In this document: one piece after another, positions 6,772 to 12,468 of the stretch
How the letters are laid out: the number at the start of each line of letters is the position of its first letter
Numbering within the stretch: position 1 is the stretch's first letter
Assembly (NCBI GenBank): GCA_902491415.1
Contig: CABUHP010000031.1
Location: forward strand, 1-12,468
Origin: an uncultured Collinsella sp.
GTDB lineage: Bacteria > Actinomycetota > Coriobacteriia > Coriobacteriales > Coriobacteriaceae
Reading direction: 5' to 3'
DNA: 12,468 nucleotides
Program-made: the position numbers and the translations under genes
The notes under the pieces: generated by a model
Seen by the model: only the letters and a program-made list of their open reading frames with translations
Database searches by the model: none
Told to the model about the DNA's origin: nothing

Positions 6772-8163
6772 CTACACCGTTAGCGGCGCCGGCTCATGCG
6801 GCTCGCCGTTCAACTCAACGATGACCTGCGTTCCCACGCCCTCCTGGGACTTCACGCGCATGCCGGAATCTTCTCCGTAAAAGAAATGGATGCGCTGAAG
6901 CACGTTGAAGAGCGCCAGGCCGCAACCTCGCTTGACGGAGCCGTCGGCGGTAATGCTCTCGGGCTCCTCTCGGCGATGCTGCTCAAACAGATGCGCGCAG
7001 ACTTCTTCGCTCATACCGATGCCGTCGTCCTCGACGATGATCTCCAAACCGTCATCGGTCTCGAAAGCCCTAACACGAATAGAAAGCGGCTCGGTCTCGC
7101 GCTGCGCGTGCTTGATACAGTTTTCGAGCAGCGGCTGCAAGATAAACGGCGGTACCAGGCTGTCGCGCACCTCAAAGTCGATGTCGACCGAGACGCGCAG
7201 ACGGCCGTCGCCATACCGGGCCTGCATAAGATTGATATAACGAGTGCCCTGTTCCACCTCGTGCTCGAGCGTGGTGAGCGTATCGGAGTCAGAAAGCGTC
7301 TGACGATAGTAGTTGGAGAAGTCGATCAGCAGCGATCGTGCCTTGTCGGGCTCGGTTCGAACGAGCGACACGATGGTGCTGATGGTATTGAATAGAAAAT
7401 GCGGGTCGACCTGCGACTGCAGGGCGCGAAGCTCCACGCGGGCCGTGAGCTCGTCCTGGCGCTCGAGCTCAAAGCTGGCGAGCTGCGTGGAAATGAGATC
7501 GGCAAAGCCCGAGGCCAACGCCGTCTGGCGCATATCGATGCTGCTCAGGCGGGGGTAATACAGCTCGAGCGTGCCCACGCAATGCCCGCGCACGGTCAGT
7601 GGCGCGACAATGCCGGCGCGCAGACGGGGAAAATAGCCACCCGTCTCATTGGAGGCGTCACGCGAAAATACACTCTGTTCGCCGGACTCGATCACGTTGA
7701 GTGTGGTCTTGAGCACGACCGGGGTGCCGGCGGGACACTTTGTCGAATCCTCGCCCCAACTTGCCAACACCTGTTTGCCGTCGGTAAAGCAGATGGCCGA
7801 CGCGATGGTCTCGGACAGGATGATTTTGGAAGCACCCAGTGCCGCTTCGGGCGTAAGGCCGCGCGACGTGTAGGCGAATATTTTAGATGCAATGGCGAGT
7901 GTACGGTCGGTTGCACTCGATGTGAGGTCGTCGGGGACCACAAAGACATACGAGAAAAAGAAGCACAGCATGACCAGGCCGGCAATAACGACAACGCCCG
8001 GAACGGGATTGGGATTATCGGTTAAATCCCAGATAAGCAGCAGGATAAGCGCCGGAACGACAATACCGAGCAGGATGGCCTGAACCACATGCTGGGCCGT
8101 ACGAAAGACCTTGGTAGAGTTGTAGCTCTTGCCCAGAATCAGCCTGTTTAAATCCACCGTCAT
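6772..8163 (-). CDS. LytS-like sensor histidine kinase with GAF-like sensor (system B, HK2)
   Basis: This is a 463-residue membrane kinase (numbered from the ATG at 8163). Membrane helices lie at about 26-46 and 54-76, and a GAF-like sensor region at about 87-227. The phospho-acceptor segment is VDPHFLFNTIST with H255. The ATPase has an N-box around N348 (QPLLENCIKH), a G1 box DDGIGM (379-384) and a glycine-rich G2 box (KRGCGLALFNV). The start is uncertain: AGAGGGG directly abuts the ATG at 8163, whereas it is 6 nt from an in-frame GTG at 8157, which may be the true start. More upstream in-frame starts (ATG 8220, TTG 8232) would put a terminator hairpin inside the gene and are rejected. The protein is clearly homologous to HK1, with shared stretches such as LASGFA and ISTQLA. 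It is the likely partner of RR2. Its ligand is unknown. Confidence 0.92.
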   Translation of the reverse strand: MTVDLNRLILGKSYNSTKVFRTAQHVVQAILLGIVVPALILLLIWDLTDNPNPVPGVVVIAGLVMLCFFFSYVFVVPDDLTSSATDRTLAIASKIFAYTSRGLTPEAALGASKIILSETIASAICFTDGKQVLASWGEDSTKCPAGTPVVLKTTLNVIESGEQSVFSRDASNETGGYFPRLRAGIVAPLTVRGHCVGTLELYYPRLSSIDMRQTALASGFADLISTQLASFELERQDELTARVELRALQSQVDPHFLFNTISTIVSLVRTEPDKARSLLIDFSNYYRQTLSDSDTLTTLEHEVEQGTRYINLMQARYGDGRLRVSVDIDFEVRDSLVPPFILQPLLENCIKHAQRETEPLSIRVRAFETDDGLEIIVEDDGIGMSEEVCAHLFEQHRREEPESITADGSVKRGCGLALFNVLQRIHFFYGEDSGMRVKSQEGVGTQVIVELNGEPHEPAPLTV

Positions 8164-8188
8164 CCCCTCTTGTCCGTAGCACCCATAG

Positions 8189-8216
8189 CAATAAAGAGGG
8201 CCGCAAGCGACCCTCT
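8189..8216 (-). terminator. Rho-independent terminator between amidohydrolase and the second kinase
   Basis: On the minus strand AGAGGGUCG (8208-8216) pairs with CGGCCCUCU (8195-8203) around a CUUG loop, giving nine pairs with one G-U. A short UUUAUU tract follows. It lies 58 nt beyond the amidohydrolase stop and only about 26 nt before the HK2 start. It probably ends the permease-amidohydrolase transcript. If the HK2 promoter is upstream, it would also sit in the HK2 leader. Confidence 0.7.
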
Positions 8217-8218
8217 CC

Positions 8219-8233
8219 ATTGCATTATGCAAT
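8219..8233. promoter_or_regulatory. Perfect 15-bp palindrome over a -10-like hexamer, upstream of the HK2 operon
   Basis: ATTGCAT-T-ATGCAAT is a perfect dyad with 7-bp arms about one central base. On the minus strand it contains CATAAT (8224-8229), a good -10-like hexamer, with a weak -35-like TGTAAA 17 nt upstream. It lies in an unusually AT-rich stretch between the amidohydrolase stop and the terminator. A repressor bound here would block a promoter for the HK2-RR2 operon. The regulator is not known, and LytTR proteins normally use direct rather than inverted repeats. Confidence 0.5.
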
Positions 8234-8234
8234 C

Positions 8235-8271
8235 AAAAACTGTGTTTTACATCAAGCCATCGACAAACGGT
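8235..8271 (-). promoter_or_regulatory. Two LytTR-like half-sites in direct orientation
   Basis: On the minus strand ACCGTTTGT (8263-8271) fully matches the AgrA/LytTR-type half-site pattern and ACAGTTTTT (8235-8243) matches at eight of nine positions. Both point the same way. They are 28 bp apart start to start, more than the roughly 21 bp usual for this family, which weakens the case. Their place just upstream of the -10-like element of a LytTR-linked operon suggests autoregulation by RR2 or cross-regulation by RR1. Confidence 0.35.
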
Positions 8272-8274
8272 ATC

Positions 8275-9552
8275 TTAGGCGCTGTATTTGTTAGCCTCAC
8301 CAAAAGTGCCGGCCTCGACGATCCAGCCGTCCTTCATGATGACGTCCATGTTGTCGGTGTTGAGCACGTGGATGTCGGCGGCGACGTCACCGTTGACAAC
8401 CAGCAGGTCGGCGCACTTGCCGGCCTCGATGGAACCGGTCTCGTCCTCGATGTGGCACATCTTGGCACCGTTGAGGGTGGCGCAGGTGATGGTCTCGACC
8501 GGAGTGAAGCCGATCTTGTCGACGAACTCGTACATCTCCTCGATGGAGCAGGTGCCGTACGGGGTGACGAAGGAGAAGGAGTCGGAGCCGATCGTCATGA
8601 CGACGCCGCGCTTCTTGGCCTCGCGCAGGCAGTCGTAGTTGCGCTGCAGCTCCTTCTCGACCAGGGTGCCCTCGTACTTGTCGTGCAGCTCGGGGACGTA
8701 GACGGGCGGATAGGTGGCGTACCAGGTGGGCAGGAAGGCGATCGTCGGGGCGAAGAAGGTGCCCTGCTCGGCCATGAGGTCCATGGTGCGCTCATCGATA
8801 TCGAAGCCGTGAATCAGCTGCTCGCAGCCAAAGCGAACGGAATCGTAGGCAGCGGCGTGGTTGTTGTAGCAGTGGCTCCACACGGGGATGCCGACCATCT
8901 TGGCCTCTTCGACCACGGCCTGAATCTCCTCGGAGCAGTAGTGCTGGTCGCGGCCGGAGTCCCAGCGCCAGATGCCGCCACCGGTAGCCCAGATCTTGAT
9001 GGCATCGGGGTTCTCGCGCAGGCGACGACGGACGGCCTTGCGCAGATCCCAAGGACCGTCGACCTGATCGCCCCAGGGGTGCGATTCCTTGTTGAGCTCC
9101 TGGCTGCAGTGGTGGGAGTCGCCGTGGCCGGCAACGCGGCAGAAGCCAAGGCCGGTGGCCAGAACGCGCGGGCCCTTGAAGACGCCCTTGTCGATGCAGT
9201 CACGGATCTGGATACCAAAGCGGCCGATCTCGCAGACGGTGGTGAGGCCGTGGGTGAGGCAGTCGTAGGCCTGCTTCACGGCGACGGCCTGCTTCTCGAG
9301 GAGCGGCTGCATGACCCAATCGGTATCATCGTCGGTCAGGTTGCCCGAGAAGTGCAGGTGGGTGTCGATCAGGCCGGGAAGGACGGTCTTGCCGGCGGCG
9401 TCGATAACCTCAACGCCCTCGGGAAGGTCCTGCATAGCACCGGCGTACTCGATCTTGCCGTTGTCGTCGACGAGAACGAGGGAGTTCTCGACCGGCTCGG
9501 CACCGGTACCGTCGATGAGCTTGCCGCCAACGATTGCATACTTAGTGGACAT
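8275..9552 (-). CDS. Metal-dependent amidohydrolase (imidazolonepropionase/prolidase-like branch)
   Basis: This is a 425-residue cytoplasmic hydrolase of the amidohydrolase superfamily (PF01979/COG1228 type). It has the full binuclear metal set: H65 and H67 in LIDTHLHF, K186 (the probable carboxylated lysine, in AIKIWATGGG), H227 (VWSHCYNNH), H248 (QLIHGF) and D324 (TIGSDSF). The N- and C-terminal beta-sandwich parts are present (VGGKLIDGTG; GSIEAGKCADLLVVNGD). Relatives cleave C-N bonds in cyclic amides, N-acyl amino acids or Xaa-Pro dipeptides; the exact substrate cannot be read here. The ATG at 9552 has a perfect AAGGAGG 4 nt upstream. It lies 131 nt after the APC permease stop, so the permease probably brings in the substrate or exports the product. 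A terminator follows 58 nt past its stop. Confidence 0.93.
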   Translation of the reverse strand: MSTKYAIVGGKLIDGTGAEPVENSLVLVDDNGKIEYAGAMQDLPEGVEVIDAAGKTVLPGLIDTHLHFSGNLTDDDTDWVMQPLLEKQAVAVKQAYDCLTHGLTTVCEIGRFGIQIRDCIDKGVFKGPRVLATGLGFCRVAGHGDSHHCSQELNKESHPWGDQVDGPWDLRKAVRRRLRENPDAIKIWATGGGIWRWDSGRDQHYCSEEIQAVVEEAKMVGIPVWSHCYNNHAAAYDSVRFGCEQLIHGFDIDERTMDLMAEQGTFFAPTIAFLPTWYATYPPVYVPELHDKYEGTLVEKELQRNYDCLREAKKRGVVMTIGSDSFSFVTPYGTCSIEEMYEFVDKIGFTPVETITCATLNGAKMCHIEDETGSIEAGKCADLLVVNGDVAADIHVLNTDNMDVIMKDGWIVEAGTFGEANKYSA

Positions 9553-9625
9553 GGTTCCTCCTTATGGATCCATATAGTGGGCGAGGCCGTGTTGGGTTAA
9601 GGCCTCACAAAGCTACCCAAGTGGC

Positions 9626-9677
9626 GCCGGGTTCGGTGCGCGGAAGAGAGGGGCCCGCGCACCTGATCCGCCCCGGC
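9626..9677 (-). other. Long stem-loop between permease and amidohydrolase genes
   Basis: A perfect 9-bp stem (GGTGCGCGG 9635-9643 with CCGCGCACC 9655-9663) closes an 11-nt loop. It can be enclosed by a 6-bp GCCGGG/CCCGGC stem (9626-9631 with 9672-9677). It starts within 10 nt of the permease stop. No U-run follows on the minus strand, so it is unlikely to be a complete terminator. A 3'-end stabiliser or processing site that separates permease and hydrolase levels is the likely role. Confidence 0.6.
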
Positions 9678-9683
9678 TCGGCG

Positions 9684-11135
9684 TTACTTTTTGCGGGAAT
9701 TGGTGAAAGCCATGAGGGCCAGGCCAATAGCCAACCAGCCGATCACGATGCTCCACTCCACCATGTTGAGGGAGGCGGGAGAGAACGGAATCACAAGCAG
9801 GCCGATGATGATGGCGCAGGCAGCGATAGCGAGGCCGATGCCAAACTTGCCACCGGGCACCTCGTAGGGACGAGGCAGGTCGGGCTCGGTGAAGCGCATG
9901 CGCAGGCAAGCGAGGGCGACCATGCCGCAGGAGAAGATGAAGGCGAGAGCCGACACGTTGGTCAGAGGGATGAGCATGTTCTTGCCCAGGAACGGACCGA
10001 CGACGGTGATGACGCCCAGAACGACGCAGGCGAGCTTGGGAGCGCCAGACTTGGGGTCGACCTCGGCGAACTGCTCGGGCAACTGGCCCTTGCGGCCCAT
10101 GGCGAGCATGATGCGGCTCGTGGCGCCGTAGAAGGAGTTCATCGGGCCCATGGGTCCAAGCGTGGCGATGACGAGCATGGCCAGGTACAGAAGCATGTTG
10201 ATGCCCTTGAGGCAGGCGAGCGCGGGAACCGGGCTCTTAACGAACTCATGCCAGTCGAGGATGGTGCCGAACGAGTAGATGCAGACCATGTAGAAGCCGC
10301 CAGCGGCCAGCAGAGCCAGGGAGATGATCTTGCCGAACTTGTTCCAGTTGAGGCCCTCGGCTGCTTCCTCAGCCTGCTGAGGAATGGTGTCGAAGCCAGC
10401 GTAGAAGAACGGGGTCAGAACCAGGACCGACACGATGCCGGCAAACAGGCTGGTGCTCTCGGTAGCGGCCTTGCCGCCGCCAGCGCCGGTGACCTGGGAG
10501 AACACGGGCATGGCATTGTCCGGCGAGCCGGTGAACAGCGAGACGCCCATGGCGAGCAGCATGCCGCAGAGCAGGGCCTTGGTCAGGAAGGCCTGGAGCT
10601 TGGCAGCCGAGCTGGCACCGCGGAAATTGAGGAAGATGACGTAGACTGCAAAGCCGAGCGCGATCAGCGTCGGGAACAGGTAAACGTCGGCCCCCAGGAT
10701 GGTGTAGAGCTTGACGGCGCGCAACCACTCAAGGCCGGGCAGGCTGCCGAACATTTCGGACACGAGGGTCGAAATGGCGATGGCCTCCCACGGGCACAGG
10801 ATGCCGTTGCCCAGGGCCAAAAGCCATCCGGTGATGTAGCTCAGCGTACGGCCAAAGCTACGATCGACATACTCGACAATGCCGCCCGAGATGGGGATAG
10901 CAGCCGTGAGCTCACCGAAAACAGCTCCGACGGGCACGAGGAAGATTGCACCCAAGAGGAATGCGATCATAGCGGGAACGGGACCGCCGCCCACGACCAT
11001 CCAGTCGCCGACCTGCAGAACCCAACCGGTACCGATGATGGCACCGAAGCCGATGGTGAAGAAGTTCCAGAGCGAAAGCGTTTTCTTCATGCCGCCGTTA
11101 TCCTCGACTGCAACTTCTGCGTTCTTGTCCGCCAT
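9684..11135 (-). CDS. APC-superfamily amino acid/amine permease
   Basis: This is a 483-residue membrane transporter with about twelve hydrophobic segments between residues 22 and 476. Family marks are the first-helix motif FGAIIGTGW (30-38), which binds the substrate's alpha-amino and carboxyl groups in this fold, YAGFDTIPQQAEE (245-257) at helix 6, and SRIMLAMGRKGQLP (340-353) after helix 8. The N-terminal tail is acidic and cytoplasmic, and the C-terminus ends in basic SRKK. The ATG at 11135 has AAAGGAGG 6 nt upstream. It is the first gene of a probable two-gene operon with the amidohydrolase, suggesting uptake (or substrate/product exchange) of an amino acid derivative that the hydrolase handles. 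The leader holds two stem-loops. The exact substrate is not predictable; amino acids, polyamines or antiport of a deamidated product are all possible. Confidence 0.93.
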   Translation of the reverse strand: MADKNAEVAVEDNGGMKKTLSLWNFFTIGFGAIIGTGWVLQVGDWMVVGGGPVPAMIAFLLGAIFLVPVGAVFGELTAAIPISGGIVEYVDRSFGRTLSYITGWLLALGNGILCPWEAIAISTLVSEMFGSLPGLEWLRAVKLYTILGADVYLFPTLIALGFAVYVIFLNFRGASSAAKLQAFLTKALLCGMLLAMGVSLFTGSPDNAMPVFSQVTGAGGGKAATESTSLFAGIVSVLVLTPFFYAGFDTIPQQAEEAAEGLNWNKFGKIISLALLAAGGFYMVCIYSFGTILDWHEFVKSPVPALACLKGINMLLYLAMLVIATLGPMGPMNSFYGATSRIMLAMGRKGQLPEQFAEVDPKSGAPKLACVVLGVITVVGPFLGKNMLIPLTNVSALAFIFSCGMVALACLRMRFTEPDLPRPYEVPGGKFGIGLAIAACAIIIGLLVIPFSPASLNMVEWSIVIGWLAIGLALMAFTNSRKK

Positions 11136-11155
11136 TGTTCCCCTCCTTTCCTGTT

Positions 11156-11199
11156 TGACGCCCTTGGCGTCACCCCTTGCGCGGTCCGTTTTGCCGCGC
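11156..11199 (-). promoter_or_regulatory. Two stem-loops in the 5' leader of the permease gene
   Basis: TGACGCC (11166-11172 on the minus strand) pairs with GGCGTCA (11156-11162) around a 3-nt loop, just upstream of the AAAGGAGG ribosome binding site. A second hairpin pairs GCGCGG with CCGCGC (11194-11199 with 11179-11184). The first can affect ribosome access or mRNA stability. I recognise no known riboswitch. The second hairpin is followed by a TTTTATT run only on the plus strand, where no gene precedes it. Confidence 0.45.
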
Positions 11200-11489
11200 G
11201 CTTTTATTCCATGGCTTTAAGATACGGCCTTGGCGCAGCAGCGCCGCTCGCAGCTCGACCGAAGGCAGAATTGCAAAACGAGCGGCACCGTTTTTGGGAC
11301 GAACGGCGGGAGACGTCATTCGTCTTGGACGCTTTCATCTTGTCTGCTTTTGAATACCTGTTGCCGTGACGCTTGGCGCGCGGCGCGGCAACGTTCATAC
11401 CATTTGTCAGGCTTTTGGCGCACATACCCATGTGTCGTGCATCTTTTTATGTAGGATAGACAAGTTACACATGAGGCAAGGTGATTCGA
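11200..11489. other. Divergent intergenic region with several inverted repeats, no gene seen
   Basis: Together with the permease leader this forms a 354-nt gap between the divergent permease and C39-like peptidase genes, so both promoters should lie here. I could not place a convincing -35/-10 pair on either strand; TTGTCA (11405-11410) is the best -35-like hexamer on the plus strand. Dyads include GGCGC/GCGCC (11232-11245), GACGAA/TTCGTC (11298-11324), GTTGCCG/CGGCAAC (11360-11392, 19-nt spacer) and CACAT/ATGTG (11421-11434). No credible open reading frame with a ribosome binding site was found in it. Confidence 0.5.
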
Positions 11490-12468
11490 ATGGCATACGG
11501 ATACAATGACGGCGACCAACGGCCACAAAGCGTGCGCCTTGCCGGCCGCACCACGTCAACGCCCAAAATCACCTCCGACAACGACAACCCGCAGCGCCCC
11601 CAAGAGCAGCTCGGGGCTTCTTCGCGGCAGCAAAGCCGTACCGTGCAGCAGTCAGACCGTGTGAGTACGAGCACACGCCAACGCCAGACCGGCACATCGC
11701 AGCCACGCCGCTACGATCGCCGTAAGACCGACTACTACGTCAAGCGCTCCTTTTCGCGACCTCAACGCGATCGCGGCAATTCCGCCCCTCACCCCGCGTC
11801 GCACACCACAAGCCACGCGCTTCCGGCCCGCCGCCTACGCCTTGCGCTTTGCTCCATTGCCGCCTGCCTCGTCTTTGTGTTTTTGGGATCCTGTATCTCC
11901 CACGGATCAGCCGGTCTTGAGCCCACTGCCGAGGACAAGCTGCTTAAAGCTCCCGTCGCGCCCGGTTACTCCTTTGCGTTCTCGACCCCACGCTCGCAAT
12001 GGCAGGCCGGCGCCATGCCCCACATCTACCAAATTGACCCCGCATGGTCGGAGCTGCCCTATGCCGGTGGCACTATTCGAGAAAACGCTTGCGGTCCCAC
12101 TTGCCTCACCATGGTCTATATCTTTAAGACCGGCCACACCGATAAGACGCCGGTCGATGTATGCGCACTGGCCGAAGCCGGCAACTACGCCCCCACTGGT
12201 GCCACCGAGTGGTCGTTTATGACAGGCGGTGCGTGGCAGCTAGGGCTCAACGGAACACAGCTCTATAACGATCGCGAATCGATTACCCAAGCACTTCGCT
12301 CGGGTGCGCCCGTCATCGCCGCAGTGCGCCCCGGTACGTTTACCAACGTAGGCCACTACATCGTGCTCTACGGCATCGACGATGCCAACCAGATTGGCGT
12401 CTACGACCCCAACTCGGCCAGCCGCAGCGCCCGCCGTTGGGGCGTCGTAGAGGTCCTCAACGAAGTCG
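11490..12468 (+). CDS. Membrane-anchored C39-like cysteine peptidase, partial (3' end beyond window)
   Basis: 326 residues are visible with no stop before the right edge. Residues 1-113 form a long hydrophilic tail rich in Gln, Arg, Ser and Thr, predicted disordered and cytoplasmic. One hydrophobic helix follows (about 116-135), then an external domain of the peptidase C39-like (PF13529) papain-like fold. The probable catalytic residues are C201 (in ENACGPTCLTMVY), H289 (VGHYIVLYG) and D306 (VYDPNS). The ATG at 11490 is preceded by AAGGTGA at a 4-nt spacing; an in-frame GTG at 11481 is an alternative. LGSC at the end of the helix (C135) is lipobox-like, but the long preceding tail makes a lipoprotein doubtful. 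It is the only plus-strand gene, and no ABC exporter or bacteriocin gene is seen next to it, so a cell-surface peptidase or amide hydrolase of unknown substrate is most likely. Confidence 0.85.
   Translation, partial: MAYGYNDGDQRPQSVRLAGRTTSTPKITSDNDNPQRPQEQLGASSRQQSRTVQQSDRVSTSTRQRQTGTSQPRRYDRRKTDYYVKRSFSRPQRDRGNSAPHPASHTTSHALPARRLRLALCSIAACLVFVFLGSCISHGSAGLEPTAEDKLLKAPVAPGYSFAFSTPRSQWQAGAMPHIYQIDPAWSELPYAGGTIRENACGPTCLTMVYIFKTGHTDKTPVDVCALAEAGNYAPTGATEWSFMTGGAWQLGLNGTQLYNDRESITQALRSGAPVIAAVRPGTFTNVGHYIVLYGIDDANQIGVYDPNSASRSARRWGVVEVLNEV

Noticed and set aside
8170..9600. Plus-strand open frame of 476 codons opposite the amidohydrolase
   Set aside because: The Val/Asp/Leu/Ala-rich translation has no motif, whereas the opposite strand has the complete amidohydrolase metal site and a perfect ribosome binding site.
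11179..11208. GC hairpin plus TTTTATT read as a plus-strand terminator
   Set aside because: The hairpin and T-run look right, but no plus-strand gene lies upstream. It is more likely part of the permease leader on the other strand, though termination of antisense transcription cannot be excluded.
9564..11369. Plus-strand open frame of 601 codons opposite the permease gene
   Set aside because: It is the mirror of a clear APC permease on the minus strand. The translation is low-complexity and rich in Glu, Gly, His and Asp with no domain, and its start lacks a good ribosome binding site. Long antisense frames are expected in GC-rich coding DNA.
11632..11850. Short Gln/Arg/Ser repeats at the start of the C39-like gene considered as a DNA repeat or CRISPR-like array
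   Set aside because: The similarity is compositional at protein level only. There is no regular spacing or repeated DNA unit.
11842..12222. Plus-strand frame of 126 codons inside the C39-like peptidase
   Set aside because: It is an alternative frame within the larger open frame that carries the catalytic Cys/His/Asp motifs. The proline/arginine-rich translation is a typical shifted-frame artefact.

Overview
The window looks like a chromosomal segment of a moderately GC-rich actinobacterium, most likely a Coriobacteriia gut commensal of the Collinsella type. This placement is an inference from overall composition, strong GGAGG-type ribosome binding sites and gene content; no rRNA or marker gene is present to confirm it. 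Nearly everything is on the minus strand. Only the last gene, which runs off the right edge, is on the plus strand. I see no tRNA, rRNA, CRISPR array, insertion sequence or prophage gene.

Reading down the minus strand from right to left, the first unit is an APC-superfamily amino acid/amine permease (9684-11135) followed by a metal-dependent amidohydrolase (8275-9552). They form a probable uptake-plus-hydrolysis pair with a strong stem-loop between them and a terminator after them. Next is a GAF-type LytS-like histidine kinase with its LytTR response regulator (6772-8163 and 5997-6731). A zinc-dependent phospholipase C-like protein (4960-5904) and a UMF1/Atg22-like MFS transporter (3608-4858) follow. 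The last unit is a three-gene operon: a family 2-like glycosyltransferase (2239-3426) overlapping a second LytS-like kinase (899-2242) by 4 nt, then a second LytTR regulator (110-826) and a terminator. A tentative start of another minus-strand gene touches the left edge.

The two kinase/regulator pairs are clear paralogues in the same order and orientation, bracketing the MFS transporter and the phospholipase-like gene. Both kinases have two N-terminal membrane helices and a GAF-like sensor region instead of the multi-helix LytS input domain. Known relatives with GAF sensors (E. coli BtsSR and YpdAB) sense small metabolites and switch on single transporters, so control of the adjacent transporters is a reasonable but unproven hypothesis. 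Both operons have a Rho-independent terminator only about 20-30 nt before the first gene. The one ahead of the HK2 operon also has a perfect 15-bp palindrome and LytTR-like half-sites.

The right end holds a 354-bp divergent intergenic region (11136-11489) rich in inverted repeats. It is followed by a plus-strand, membrane-anchored C39-like cysteine peptidase with an unusually long, Gln/Arg/Ser-rich N-terminal tail, cut by the window end.
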